Part shown: piece after piece, positions 17,747 to 24,832 of the stretch
Layout: each line of letters starts with the position of its first letter
Numbering within the stretch: position 1 is the first letter of the stretch
Origin: Mucilaginibacter sp. L294
GTDB lineage: Bacteria > Bacteroidota > Bacteroidia > Sphingobacteriales > Sphingobacteriaceae
Assembly: GCF_001636615.1 (NCBI RefSeq)
Contig: NZ_LGEK01000043.1
Location: forward strand, 1-40,622
Length of the DNA stretch: 40,622 bases
Direction of reading: 5' to 3'
Made by a program: the position numbers and the translations under genes
Notes under the pieces: generated by a model
What the model was told of the DNA's origin: nothing
Database searches by the model: none
What the model saw: only the letters and a program-made list of their open reading frames with translations

Positions 17747-18109
17747 TTAAAACGGCAGATCGTCGTCTTCAGGTGCCGAGCTGATATCCGCAGGTGCCGC
17801 GTATTCTGGTGCCGAACTGCTGCCAGCGCCACCTAAAGCGTTAACTTTCCATAACTGCAAAGAGTTAAAGTAAGTTTTTTTACCTGTTTTGTCCGTCCAT
17901 GGGCGGCCTCTCAGGTTAAAAAATACTTCTATATCATCGCCTACCTTAACGTTATCCAATAAATTGCAACGATCCTGTATAGCTTCAAACTTTAAATACT
18001 CGGGATATTGTGGGTTCTCGATGTACTCAAGTATCAATTCTCTCTTCTTTAACGACTCGGTAACCTGTTGGGTTGCCGACACTTCATATACCTTACCTTT
18101 AACTTCCAT
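17747..18109 (-). CDS. DUF3127 protein with SSB-like acidic C-terminal tip
   Basis: The 120-residue protein matches DUF3127, a Bacteroidota family of predicted OB-fold proteins: MEVKGKVYEVSATQQVTES, then KKRELILEY and VGDDIEVFFNLRGRPWTDK. The OB part covers about residues 1-92. A flexible Gly/Ser/Ala/Pro linker follows, and the protein ends in EDDDLPF. That ending is nearly the DDDIPF tip by which single-stranded DNA-binding protein recruits repair and replication partners. The likely role is therefore nucleic acid binding, perhaps an SSB paralogue; no activity has been assigned to it here. It is divergent from the THUMP methyltransferase gene across 84 bp. Confidence 0.85.
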   Translation of the reverse strand: MEVKGKVYEVSATQQVTESLKKRELILEYIENPQYPEYLKFEAIQDRCNLLDNVKVGDDIEVFFNLRGRPWTDKTGKKTYFNSLQLWKVNALGGAGSSSAPEYAAPADISSAPEDDDLPF

Positions 18110-18193
18110 AATTTCAGAAAATGTTTAAAATGTAAAGTTAATAGTATGAAATTAAATAGCGGCGTATTTAATTCATAAATTCGCAAAATAATT

Positions 18194-19369
18194 ATGCAAG
18201 TTTTCCACACTGAGAGTAAGATCATTATCACCTGCAACAAAAGGCTATCGCCTTACCTGCAGCAAGAGGTTGAGGCATTAGGCTTTAAACCCACACGCGT
18301 TTTCCAAACCGGCGTTGAGCTTTTAGGTACCGTTACCGATACCATTGCGCTTAACCTTAACCTGCGTTGCGCAAGCCAGGTACTATACCTGTTAAAAAGC
18401 TTTGACGCTGCCGACCCAAAAGCGCTGTACGACGAACTGGTACAGATAGAATGGGAAGAGTATATCGATTTTTCGGGTTATTTTTCGGTAACCTCAAACG
18501 TTAATAACGAACACATCCTCACCCCTCTGTTTGCCAACGTTAAGGTAAAAGATGCCATTGTTGACAGGATAAAAGATAAAAAAGGCATCCGCCCAAATTC
18601 GGGCGCCGATGCCAATAAAACGGTGGTACACCTTTACTGGCAGGATGATAAGGCGGATATATTTATAGATACATCCGGCGAAACGCTGGCCAAACACAGC
18701 TACCGTAAAATACCGGGCAAAGCCCCAATGCTGGAAGCGCTGGCTACATCAACCATTATAGCTACAAACTGGGATAGGAACAGTACCTTCATTAACCCCA
18801 TGTGCGGTTCGGGCACGCTGGCTATTGAAGCAGCCTTACTGGCTACCGATAAACACCCCGGCCTGTTCCGTATGAACTATGGCTTTATGCATATTATGGG
18901 TTATGATGAGCAGGAGTTTTTTGTGGAGCGCCGTAAATTAAAGGACAAAGCCAAAAAAGCGGTCGATTTTAAAATTATCGCTACAGATATCTCTGAAGAT
19001 GCTGTAGATATTGCCCGTAAAAATGCAAATACAGCCGGCGTAGAACATTTAATAGAATTTTACGTTTGTGATTTTGAAGACACTGAAGTGCCGGAAGGCG
19101 GCGGAGTAGTAATGTTTAACCCCGAATATGGTGAACGTTTAGGCGTACATACCAAGCTGGAAATTACTTACAAACGCATAGGCGATTTCCTGAAAAAGAA
19201 GTGCCTGGGCTACCGCGGATATGTGTTTACCGGCAACCCCGACCTGGCAAAAAAAATAGGTTTAAAGGCTGCCCGCAGAATAGAGTTTTACAACGGCAAG
19301 CTTGATTGCCGCTTATTTGAATACGAGCTGTATGAAGGCAGCAAACGCGAACCAAAAGAAACAGAATGA
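18194..19369 (+). CDS. THUMP-domain SAM-dependent RNA methyltransferase (RlmL/YcbY-like)
   Basis: The 391-residue protein carries an N-terminal ferredoxin-like/THUMP region (about 1-160), which binds RNA, and a Rossmann methyltransferase (about 165-380) with NPMCGSGTLAIEAALLA (201-217), ATDISEDAVDIARKNA and FNPEYGERLG (308-317). The family modifies guanine N2 in rRNA or tRNA; E. coli RlmL, which methylates G2445 of 23S rRNA, is the best known relative. The catalytic NPPY-type motif reads NPEY here, a substitution that may be normal in this lineage. It has only the RlmL-like half, not the fused RlmK half. Its last codon overlaps the start of the next gene (ATGA), implying translational coupling. 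Confidence 0.9.
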   Translation: MQVFHTESKIIITCNKRLSPYLQQEVEALGFKPTRVFQTGVELLGTVTDTIALNLNLRCASQVLYLLKSFDAADPKALYDELVQIEWEEYIDFSGYFSVTSNVNNEHILTPLFANVKVKDAIVDRIKDKKGIRPNSGADANKTVVHLYWQDDKADIFIDTSGETLAKHSYRKIPGKAPMLEALATSTIIATNWDRNSTFINPMCGSGTLAIEAALLATDKHPGLFRMNYGFMHIMGYDEQEFFVERRKLKDKAKKAVDFKIIATDISEDAVDIARKNANTAGVEHLIEFYVCDFEDTEVPEGGGVVMFNPEYGERLGVHTKLEITYKRIGDFLKKKCLGYRGYVFTGNPDLAKKIGLKAARRIEFYNGKLDCRLFEYELYEGSKREPKETE

Positions 19370-19857
19370 AGAAACTGATCATATTTGCCCTATTATTATC
19401 ATCGTTTTGCGCAAAAGCGCAGGAAGACCTGGCGTTCCCATTTCAGGGCGGAAGCGCGGTTATGAATAATTTTTTTAAGGATAACCTAACCGTAAGCCCC
19501 GAAATTATTTCAAAAAAAGCGGCCGGTGTGGCCGTTATTAAATTCACTGCGGATATTAACGGGAACCTGTCAAAACTGGTTATTTATTATGCTGATGATT
19601 ACCTGCTTACTATTCCTGCTATTGAGGCGTTAAAAAAATCGACCAAAAAGTGGATCATCCCTAACAAAGAGAAATTTCACGATTTTATTATCCCGTTCTC
19701 TATTAATTTTAATGACCCCGCTACCGGTGTAGCCGAGGTGCAAAAAGCCGCATACGATTTTTACAAAAAACGCCGGCCTATTGTAGCGCATGATCAGATC
19801 CCGCTAAATGCAGCCACCTTGCTGCCAACAGTAGTGGTAAAGTACGATAGACAGTAA
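19366..19857 (+). CDS. Small exported protein with TonB C-terminal-like domain
   Basis: The 163-residue protein has a signal peptide (about 1-18, ending CAKAQ) and a core, GVAVIKFTADINGNLSKL, followed by an AIEALKKSTKKW helix and a PFSINF strand. This is the beta-alpha-beta pattern of the TonB C-terminal domain, in which FTVNANG-type turns are typical. It lacks the N-terminal membrane anchor and proline-rich spacer of a true TonB, so it is unlikely to energise receptors by itself. Its ATG overlaps the stop of the RNA methyltransferase gene by 4 bases. The stop codon lies inside a perfect 46-bp palindrome that ends the operon. No functional link between the two proteins is known to me. Confidence 0.65.
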   Translation: MKKLIIFALLLSSFCAKAQEDLAFPFQGGSAVMNNFFKDNLTVSPEIISKKAAGVAVIKFTADINGNLSKLVIYYADDYLLTIPAIEALKKSTKKWIIPNKEKFHDFIIPFSINFNDPATGVAEVQKAAYDFYKKRRPIVAHDQIPLNAATLLPTVVVKYDRQ

Positions 19858-19896
19858 AACAAAAAAGCGGCTTAAGCCGCTTTTTTGTTTTACTGT
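19851..19896 (+). terminator. Perfect 46-bp palindromic terminator
   Basis: Arms 19851-19873 and 19874-19896 are exact complements (core AAAAAAGCGGCTT), giving a very long stem with T6 after the GC core. The stop codon of the preceding gene is inside the left arm. Confidence 0.92.
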
Positions 19897-20064
19897 CACC
19901 GCTTGTCATTTCGAGTCTGATAAGAGGCAAACTCTTTACACTTAGTAGCTGGCCATCCCGTTTAATCTCCTTATTTAAAACCAGTACCATATCACATTCA
20001 CGAAAAAAAATTTCGAAAAAAGAATAATTAAAAAATCCATTGGTGCGTCATTCTCGTTTATATA

Positions 20065-20080
20065 ACAATTGTCAAATTGT
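20065..20080. promoter_or_regulatory. Inverted repeat upstream of the XRE regulator, candidate operator
   Basis: ACAATT and AATTGT are separated by 4 bp, and the repeat ends 6 bases before the ATG at 20087. XRE-type regulators commonly bind such dyads in their own promoter. No experimental or comparative support is available here. Confidence 0.35.
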
Positions 20081-20086
20081 AAACAA

Positions 20087-20326
20087 ATGACTGATATGCT
20101 CAATTACAAGGTTAAAGCCGTTGCAACAAACATCCGCAATAAGCGCGAATCGTTACATTATACACAGGAATATCTTGCCGCCAAACTCAATATATCTCAG
20201 AACGCGTACAGCAAAATTGAGTTAGGGTATACCAAAATAACCGTTGAACGCCTTTTTCAGATAGCTGATATTTTGGAAACAGAACTTACAGAACTGATAA
20301 AAACCGAAAACGCCGAAGCGGCATAA
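20087..20326 (+). CDS. Small XRE-family helix-turn-helix regulator
   Basis: The 79-residue protein is almost entirely one HTH_3 domain: NIRNKRESLHYTQEYLAAKL, then NISQNAYSKIELGYTKITVERL and FQIADILETELTELI. It is a single-domain DNA-binding protein in the Cro/C1 fold with no partner toxin gene beside it. The frame is open from a TTG at 20069, but the ATG at 20087 is a better start and leaves the dyad at 20065-20080 in the untranslated region. The HD phosphohydrolase gene follows after 63 bp with its own -7 box. The target is unknown; autoregulation is plausible. Confidence 0.88.
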   Translation: MTDMLNYKVKAVATNIRNKRESLHYTQEYLAAKLNISQNAYSKIELGYTKITVERLFQIADILETELTELIKTENAEAA

Positions 20327-20363
20327 CCTACTAAAAAATCAAGAAAATAGCGCTCATACCTGT

Positions 20364-20371
20364 TATATTTG
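20364..20371 (+). promoter_or_regulatory. -7 box for the HD phosphohydrolase gene
   Basis: TATATTTG is an exact TAnnTTTG match, 18 bp before the ATG at 20390. It supports that ATG rather than the in-frame TTG at 20369, which overlaps the box. Confidence 0.55.
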
Positions 20372-20389
20372 CACCCAAATACTGCAAAT

Positions 20390-21034
20390 ATGAATACCCC
20401 TGCTATTGTTGAAAAAACCGTAAACTTTGTACAGGACACCTTAAAAAATGCTGAAGGGGGCCATGATTGGTGGCACATACACCGTGTTTGGACCAACGCC
20501 AAACACATAGCCCAAACAGAGCATTGCGACCTGCTTACAGTTGAACTTGCCGCCCTGCTGCATGATATTGCCGACAGCAAATTTCACAATGGCGATGAAG
20601 AGATTGGCCCTGCCACCGCTGGCAAATTCCTCAATAGTATTCAGGTAGATGCCGATACCATAACCCATGTACAGCAGATCATCAGGCATATGAGTTTCAA
20701 GGCCAGCTTTGATAAAGCCACCTTTCACTCAAATGAATTAGCCATAGTACAGGATGCCGACCGGCTGGATGCCATTGGTGCCATTGGTATTGCCCGGGCA
20801 TTTACTTACGGCGGGTTTAAGGCCCGGGAAATATACAACCCCAACATTAAGCCCAACCTAAACATGAGCAAGGAGCAATATAAAAACACAACCGCCCCTA
20901 CCATAAACCACTTTTACGAAAAACTATTGCTGCTTAAAGACAAAATGAACACCCAAACGGGCAAACAGCTTGCCCAGCAACGCCATAACTTTATGGAAAG
21001 CTACCTGCAACAGTTTTACAGCGAAGTACAATAA
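20390..21034 (+). CDS. HD-domain phosphohydrolase (YedJ/YpgQ type)
   Basis: The 214-residue protein is a single HD domain: H25-D26-WWH29 near the N-terminus, the H58-D59 metal pair in LAALLHDIADSKF, H100 in IIRHMSF and VQDADRLDAIGAIGIARAF, where the aspartates complete the metal site. This pattern is that of the YedJ/YpgQ group of soluble HD hydrolases, some of which act as nucleotide phosphohydrolases or pyrophosphatases. The exact substrate is unknown. The chosen ATG at 20390 keeps the promoter box outside the gene. The porin gene begins 30 bp downstream on the same strand, so the two may be co-transcribed. Confidence 0.88.
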   Translation: MNTPAIVEKTVNFVQDTLKNAEGGHDWWHIHRVWTNAKHIAQTEHCDLLTVELAALLHDIADSKFHNGDEEIGPATAGKFLNSIQVDADTITHVQQIIRHMSFKASFDKATFHSNELAIVQDADRLDAIGAIGIARAFTYGGFKAREIYNPNIKPNLNMSKEQYKNTTAPTINHFYEKLLLLKDKMNTQTGKQLAQQRHNFMESYLQQFYSEVQ

Positions 21035-21064
21035 ACTAAACCCCTAACTTTTCGTTTCATCAGC

Positions 21065-22375
21065 ATGAAAAAACTTTTACTTTCATTAGTTATATTATTT
21101 ACTGCAACCAGATTTGCTGCCGCACAGGATACGCTTAAAAACCAGCGCTTTAATTTACACTTTCAGCAAACCATTATTACACAGTATAAACCCGGCTTTA
21201 GTGCGCCTTACACCGGCAACAACAGTTTACTTACCGGCGAGGAAACCCAAACATCATTAACTACCACGCTATTTGGTGGGGCGCGTTTATGGAAAGGCAT
21301 GGAGGCATACTTTAACCCCGAGATGAGCGGCGGGGCGGGCCTGAGTAAAACCCTGGGTATTGCAGGCTTCCCCAATGGCGAAACCTTCCGCGTGGGGGGC
21401 GCCGAACCAAAAATTTATATAGCCCGCCTCTATTTCACCCAAAACTTTGAATGGGGCGCCGATAAAGAATACGTTAACGACGATGTTAACCAGCTGGCGG
21501 GGTGGAAAAGCAAACGCTATTTTAAAATTACCGTTGGTAAGTTTGGCATGGCCGATTTTTTTGATGGCAACGAATTTAGCCATGATGCCCGTTCGCAGTT
21601 CATGAACTGGAGTTTGATGGATAATGCCGCCTGGGATTACCCCGCAAATACCCGCGGTTACGTTTTAGGTGGCATTGCAGAACTTGGCCAACCAACCTGG
21701 GCGCTACGTTTTGGCTTCACCATGACCACTACTACCGCAAACGGCGCTATTTGGGACGAGAAGGTAAGCCGCGCCAACACACAAACCTTAGAGTATGAGA
21801 AACGCTACACCTTTGGCGGGCAAAAAGGCACATTAAGGTTACTGGCTTTCCGTAACAACGGTAAAATGGGTGTGTACCGCGATGCTATTAACCAAAACCC
21901 AACAGCACCCGATGTGGATGCAACCCAGGCATATGGCAGGCACAAATACGGCTTCGGCATTAGTGCCGACCAATACTTAACAAACGATTTTGGCGTTTTT
22001 GCAAAAGCAAGCTATAACGATGGCAAAACCGAAACATGGGCCTTTACCGAAATTGACCGCTCATTAAGTTTAGGCGCTGTTTTAAAAGGCACATCATGGA
22101 ACCGTAAGGATGATGAACTGGGCCTGGCCTTTGTAGGTAACGGCATCTCAAAAGATCATCAGAACTACCTGGCGGCAGGTGGTTACGGCTTTATTATTGG
22201 CGATGGGCAACTGAACTACTCGCCCGAACTGATAGCCGAGGTGTATTATAAAGTGAATGCCTACCAGCATAAGTTGTGGCTATCGCCCGATTACCAGTTT
22301 ATTGCCAACCCCGCGTATAACAAAGATCGCGGGCCGGTAAACGTTTTCTCGTTAAGGGCGTACGTAGAGTTTTAA
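21065..22375 (+). CDS. Outer-membrane carbohydrate-type porin (OprB-like)
   Basis: The 436-residue protein has a signal peptide (about 1-20, ending FAAAQ) and the body of an OprB-like beta barrel: FNLHFQQTIITQYKPGFSAPY at the start, SLTTTLFGGARLWKGMEAYFNPEMSGGAGLS, KITVGKFGMADFFDGN and FMNWSLMDNAAWDYPANTRGY, and repeated amphipathic strands to a final aromatic F (RAYVEF), as outer-membrane proteins need for BamA recognition. OprB proteins in proteobacteria pass glucose and other sugars, but substrate cannot be inferred here. No sugar transport genes adjoin. It follows the HD hydrolase by 30 bp. Confidence 0.85.
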   Translation: MKKLLLSLVILFTATRFAAAQDTLKNQRFNLHFQQTIITQYKPGFSAPYTGNNSLLTGEETQTSLTTTLFGGARLWKGMEAYFNPEMSGGAGLSKTLGIAGFPNGETFRVGGAEPKIYIARLYFTQNFEWGADKEYVNDDVNQLAGWKSKRYFKITVGKFGMADFFDGNEFSHDARSQFMNWSLMDNAAWDYPANTRGYVLGGIAELGQPTWALRFGFTMTTTTANGAIWDEKVSRANTQTLEYEKRYTFGGQKGTLRLLAFRNNGKMGVYRDAINQNPTAPDVDATQAYGRHKYGFGISADQYLTNDFGVFAKASYNDGKTETWAFTEIDRSLSLGAVLKGTSWNRKDDELGLAFVGNGISKDHQNYLAAGGYGFIIGDGQLNYSPELIAEVYYKVNAYQHKLWLSPDYQFIANPAYNKDRGPVNVFSLRAYVEF

Positions 22376-22407
22376 TATCGGCTAAAAGTAAAATTGTATA
22401 TCAAATT

Positions 22408-22431
22408 AAACCCGTCGGGGTAAAACCCGTC
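22408..22431. repeat. Direct repeat AAACCCGTC upstream of the YceI gene
   Basis: AAACCCGTC occurs at 22408 and 22423 (15-bp period), 12-35 bp before the YceI start. It may be a regulatory site or chance. Confidence 0.3.
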
Positions 22432-22442
22432 ATATCCGCAAC

Positions 22443-22952
22443 ATGAAAAATATTATCGCCGCTATAGCCCTGCTTATTATAAGCACTACGGCCTTCTCTC
22501 AAACAAAAAACATCAGCAACGCCAAAGTGTCCTTCGAGATAAAAAACCTGGGCATAAAAACCGGCGGCACCATTGGCGGCGTGCAGGGCACCATCGCTTT
22601 TGACCCGGCTGCTTTAGCAACCAGCAAAATTGAAGCTACTGCCGATGTGAATACGATTAACACGGATAACAGCATGCGCGATGAGCACCTTAAAAAAGAC
22701 GATTATTTTGATGTGGCTAAATATCCGGCTATCAGCCTGTCGTCTGTTTCATTGAAGAAAAAAGGCGGCAATAACTTTACAGGCCAGTTTAACATCACCA
22801 TAAAAGGCAAAACCAAACTGGTTGATGTACCATTTAGCTACGCGGATAACGCTTTTAAAGGAAGCTTTAAAATTAACCGTAAAGATTTTGCCATTGGCGG
22901 CAGCAGCATGACCATGGGCGATGAGGTAACCATCAACTTTGAAGCAAAATAA
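22443..22952 (+). CDS. YceI-family exported lipid-binding protein
   Basis: The 169-residue protein has a signal peptide (about 1-19, ending TTAFSQ) and a lipocalin-like YceI domain: SNAKVSFEIKNLGIKTGGTI, GTIAFDPAALATSKIEATAD, the hallmark SMRDEHLKKDDYFDVAKYP, and ITIKGKTKLVDVPF followed by FKINRKDFAIG. Family members bind isoprenoid or other amphiphilic molecules in the periplasm. The gene lies alone between the porin and the phosphate-linked kinase gene. No clear -7 box is visible upstream. Confidence 0.92.
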   Translation: MKNIIAAIALLIISTTAFSQTKNISNAKVSFEIKNLGIKTGGTIGGVQGTIAFDPAALATSKIEATADVNTINTDNSMRDEHLKKDDYFDVAKYPAISLSSVSLKKKGGNNFTGQFNITIKGKTKLVDVPFSYADNAFKGSFKINRKDFAIGGSSMTMGDEVTINFEAK

Positions 22953-22956
22953 GCTT

Positions 22957-22995
22957 TTAACATAACGCGCATAAATAATAACAATTAATTAACAC
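22957..22995 (+). promoter_or_regulatory. TTAACAT half-sites upstream of the PhoR-like kinase gene
   Basis: TTAACAT at 22957, ATAACAA at 22978 and TTAACAC at 22989 are spaced 21 and 11 bp, all on one face of the helix. The last pair has the 7-4-7 layout of a PHO box and resembles the exact repeat at 24110. The last half-site is also part of the inverted repeat TAATTAACAC/GTGTTAATTA (22986-22995 and 23010-23019). Confidence 0.4.
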
Positions 22996-23048
22996 GGGGG
23001 CAGGCTTCTGTGTTAATTATAACCGTTTACAAATAGTAACTTTATACT

Positions 23049-24113
23049 ATGAAATTGCGCGTTCTCATTTTAATAAACGCTGCCGCGGTTGCCATTACCT
23101 TATCGGCAGTAAACTACTACTTTCAGCACAAGTGGTATGATATGATGATAACCTTTCTGGTTACCTTCATCACCAGCTATATTGTTTTTTATTACCTGAT
23201 AGAAAAGTACATCTATTCAAAAATTAAGCTTATTTATAAGCTTATCCACAACCTTAAACTTGGCCGCGACCTGCGTGATGCCCTTGGCGAACACGTAAGC
23301 GCCGACCCTATAAACGATGTTGAGCACGAAGTACAGGAATGGGCCAAACAAAAAAAGAGCGAGATAGACGAGCTTAAAAAGCAGGAAAGATTCCGCAGGG
23401 ATTTTTTGTCGAACATCTCGCACGAGTTTAAAACCCCCCTTTTTGCCATACAGGGATACATTGAAGCCTTGCAGGATGATGGCCTGGAGGACAAAGAACT
23501 GGCCACGCAATTCCTGGAAAAAGCATCAAAAAATGTTGACCGCCTAAGCTACCTGATCCATGACCTGGACGAGATCTCGAAGCTGGAATCGGGCGAGATC
23601 CCTATTAATTATACTAAATTCAAGATCAACGACCTCATCAAAGAGGTTTTTGAATCGCTTGAGCTGAAAAGCAAACAGCACAATATTAAATTAACGTTTA
23701 AACAAAAATATGACGACGGCATATTTGTTAACGCCGATCGCGAGAAAATACGCCAGGTGCTGGTAAACCTTATCGATAACTCATTTAAATATGGCAAGGA
23801 TGGCGGCGACACCGCGGTTAGCACGTTTGTACTGCACGAGCAGGTGCTTGTTGAGGTTACCGATGATGGTATAGGCATTGAAGAAAAGTTCCTGCCGCGC
23901 TTGTTTGAGCGTTTTTACCGTACAGATACCAGCCGATCAAGGCAAATTGGCGGCTCGGGGCTGGGCCTGGCCATTGTTAAACACATTATTGAAGCCCACC
24001 AGCAAACCATTAATGTACGCAGCACCGAAGGTATGGGCTCAACATTTGGGTTTACTTTACAAATAGCCAAACAAACTTTACCTTTTCCAAACATACCTGT
24101 ATTAAAAAGTTAA
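23049..24113 (+). CDS. PhoR-like membrane sensor histidine kinase
   Basis: The 354-residue protein has two N-terminal membrane segments (about 4-23 and 33-52) with almost no periplasmic loop, a HAMP-like/linker helix (VQEWAKQKKSEIDELKKQ), HisKA with H in FLSNISHEFKTPLFAIQGY, and HATPase motifs VNLIDNSFKYG, DDGIGI and GGSGLGLAIV. Lack of a large sensor domain is typical of PhoR-type kinases that sense through the phosphate transport system. DUF47 and PiT phosphate transporter genes follow 48 bp downstream, which supports a phosphate role. No response regulator adjoins, so its PhoB must be elsewhere. Its stop codon lies within the PHO-box-like repeat at 24110. Confidence 0.9.
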   Translation: MKLRVLILINAAAVAITLSAVNYYFQHKWYDMMITFLVTFITSYIVFYYLIEKYIYSKIKLIYKLIHNLKLGRDLRDALGEHVSADPINDVEHEVQEWAKQKKSEIDELKKQERFRRDFLSNISHEFKTPLFAIQGYIEALQDDGLEDKELATQFLEKASKNVDRLSYLIHDLDEISKLESGEIPINYTKFKINDLIKEVFESLELKSKQHNIKLTFKQKYDDGIFVNADREKIRQVLVNLIDNSFKYGKDGGDTAVSTFVLHEQVLVEVTDDGIGIEEKFLPRLFERFYRTDTSRSRQIGGSGLGLAIVKHIIEAHQQTINVRSTEGMGSTFGFTLQIAKQTLPFPNIPVLKS

Positions 24114-24127
24114 CATTAACTTAACAT
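24110..24127 (+). promoter_or_regulatory. PHO-box-like direct repeat before the phosphate transport operon
   Basis: TTAACAT-TAAC-TTAACAT: two identical 7-bp repeats separated by 4 bp (11-bp period), 34 bp upstream of the DUF47 start. The layout equals that of the E. coli PHO box (7-4-7), although the sequence differs, and the genes downstream are for phosphate uptake. A PhoB-type regulator is the likely binder. Confidence 0.55.
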
Positions 24128-24161
24128 ACCAACCTTACCTTTACCCAAAATTTAATAGCAA

Positions 24162-24812
24162 ATGTCACTAAACAGTATATTTCAGTATTTTGTTCCTAAA
24201 GATAAGAAGACCTTCTTTCCGTTGTTTGAGCAGGCTGCAAGTAACGTTGTAAGCATGGCAACCATTTTGGTTGAAGCGGTAAACTCGGTAAACCCGGCTA
24301 CCCGCGAAGAGCTTTTCAGGCAGATTGATAAGCTTGAGAACAAAGGCGATGAACTTACCCACCAGATATATCTTGAACTTGGCAAAAACTTTATCACACC
24401 GTTTGACCGTGAGGATATACACGCTTTAGCCACCGCTATTGATGACATTGCCGATTATATACATGGCGCTGCTAACCGTATGCTGCTTTATAGAATAGAC
24501 GACTTTAATGAGCACATCCGTAAATTATCTGAACTGATCTTACAGGCCGGTACCGACCTGGAAAAAGCCGTACGCGAACTGAAGGACTTAAGGAACGTAC
24601 GTGCTATTGCCGATTCATGCATCCGTATAAACAGTGTAGAGAACCAGGCCGACTATGTTTTTGACCGTGCCGTTGCCGATCTTTTCCTGTACGAAACAGA
24701 TGCCATCCGCCTTATCAAATACAAAGAGATATTAGCCGCGCTTGAAACCGCTACTGATATGTGTGAGGATGCCGCCAACGTAATGGAATCAATTTTAATT
24801 AAAAACGCCTAA
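24162..24812 (+). CDS. DUF47 family PhoU-like protein (phosphate transport regulator)
   Basis: The 216-residue all-helical protein matches DUF47/PhoU_div: FFPLFEQAASNVVSMATILVEAV, then LENKGDELTHQIYLELGKNF and TPFDREDIHALATAIDDIADYI, the last carrying the metal-binding acidic cluster of PhoU-like folds. DUF47 proteins are nearly always encoded next to a PiT transporter and are thought to control or couple it. The transporter gene follows after 20 bp, confirming the pair. A PHO-box-like repeat lies 34 bp upstream. Confidence 0.92.
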   Translation: MSLNSIFQYFVPKDKKTFFPLFEQAASNVVSMATILVEAVNSVNPATREELFRQIDKLENKGDELTHQIYLELGKNFITPFDREDIHALATAIDDIADYIHGAANRMLLYRIDDFNEHIRKLSELILQAGTDLEKAVRELKDLRNVRAIADSCIRINSVENQADYVFDRAVADLFLYETDAIRLIKYKEILAALETATDMCEDAANVMESILIKNA

Positions 24813-24832
24813 GCATAACTTAAATCATTTAA

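Noticed and set aside
22986..23019. The TAATTAACAC/GTGTTAATTA hairpin as a terminator of the YceI gene
   Set aside because: No T-tract follows and the loop is 14 bases; part of it fits the TTAACA half-site array better.
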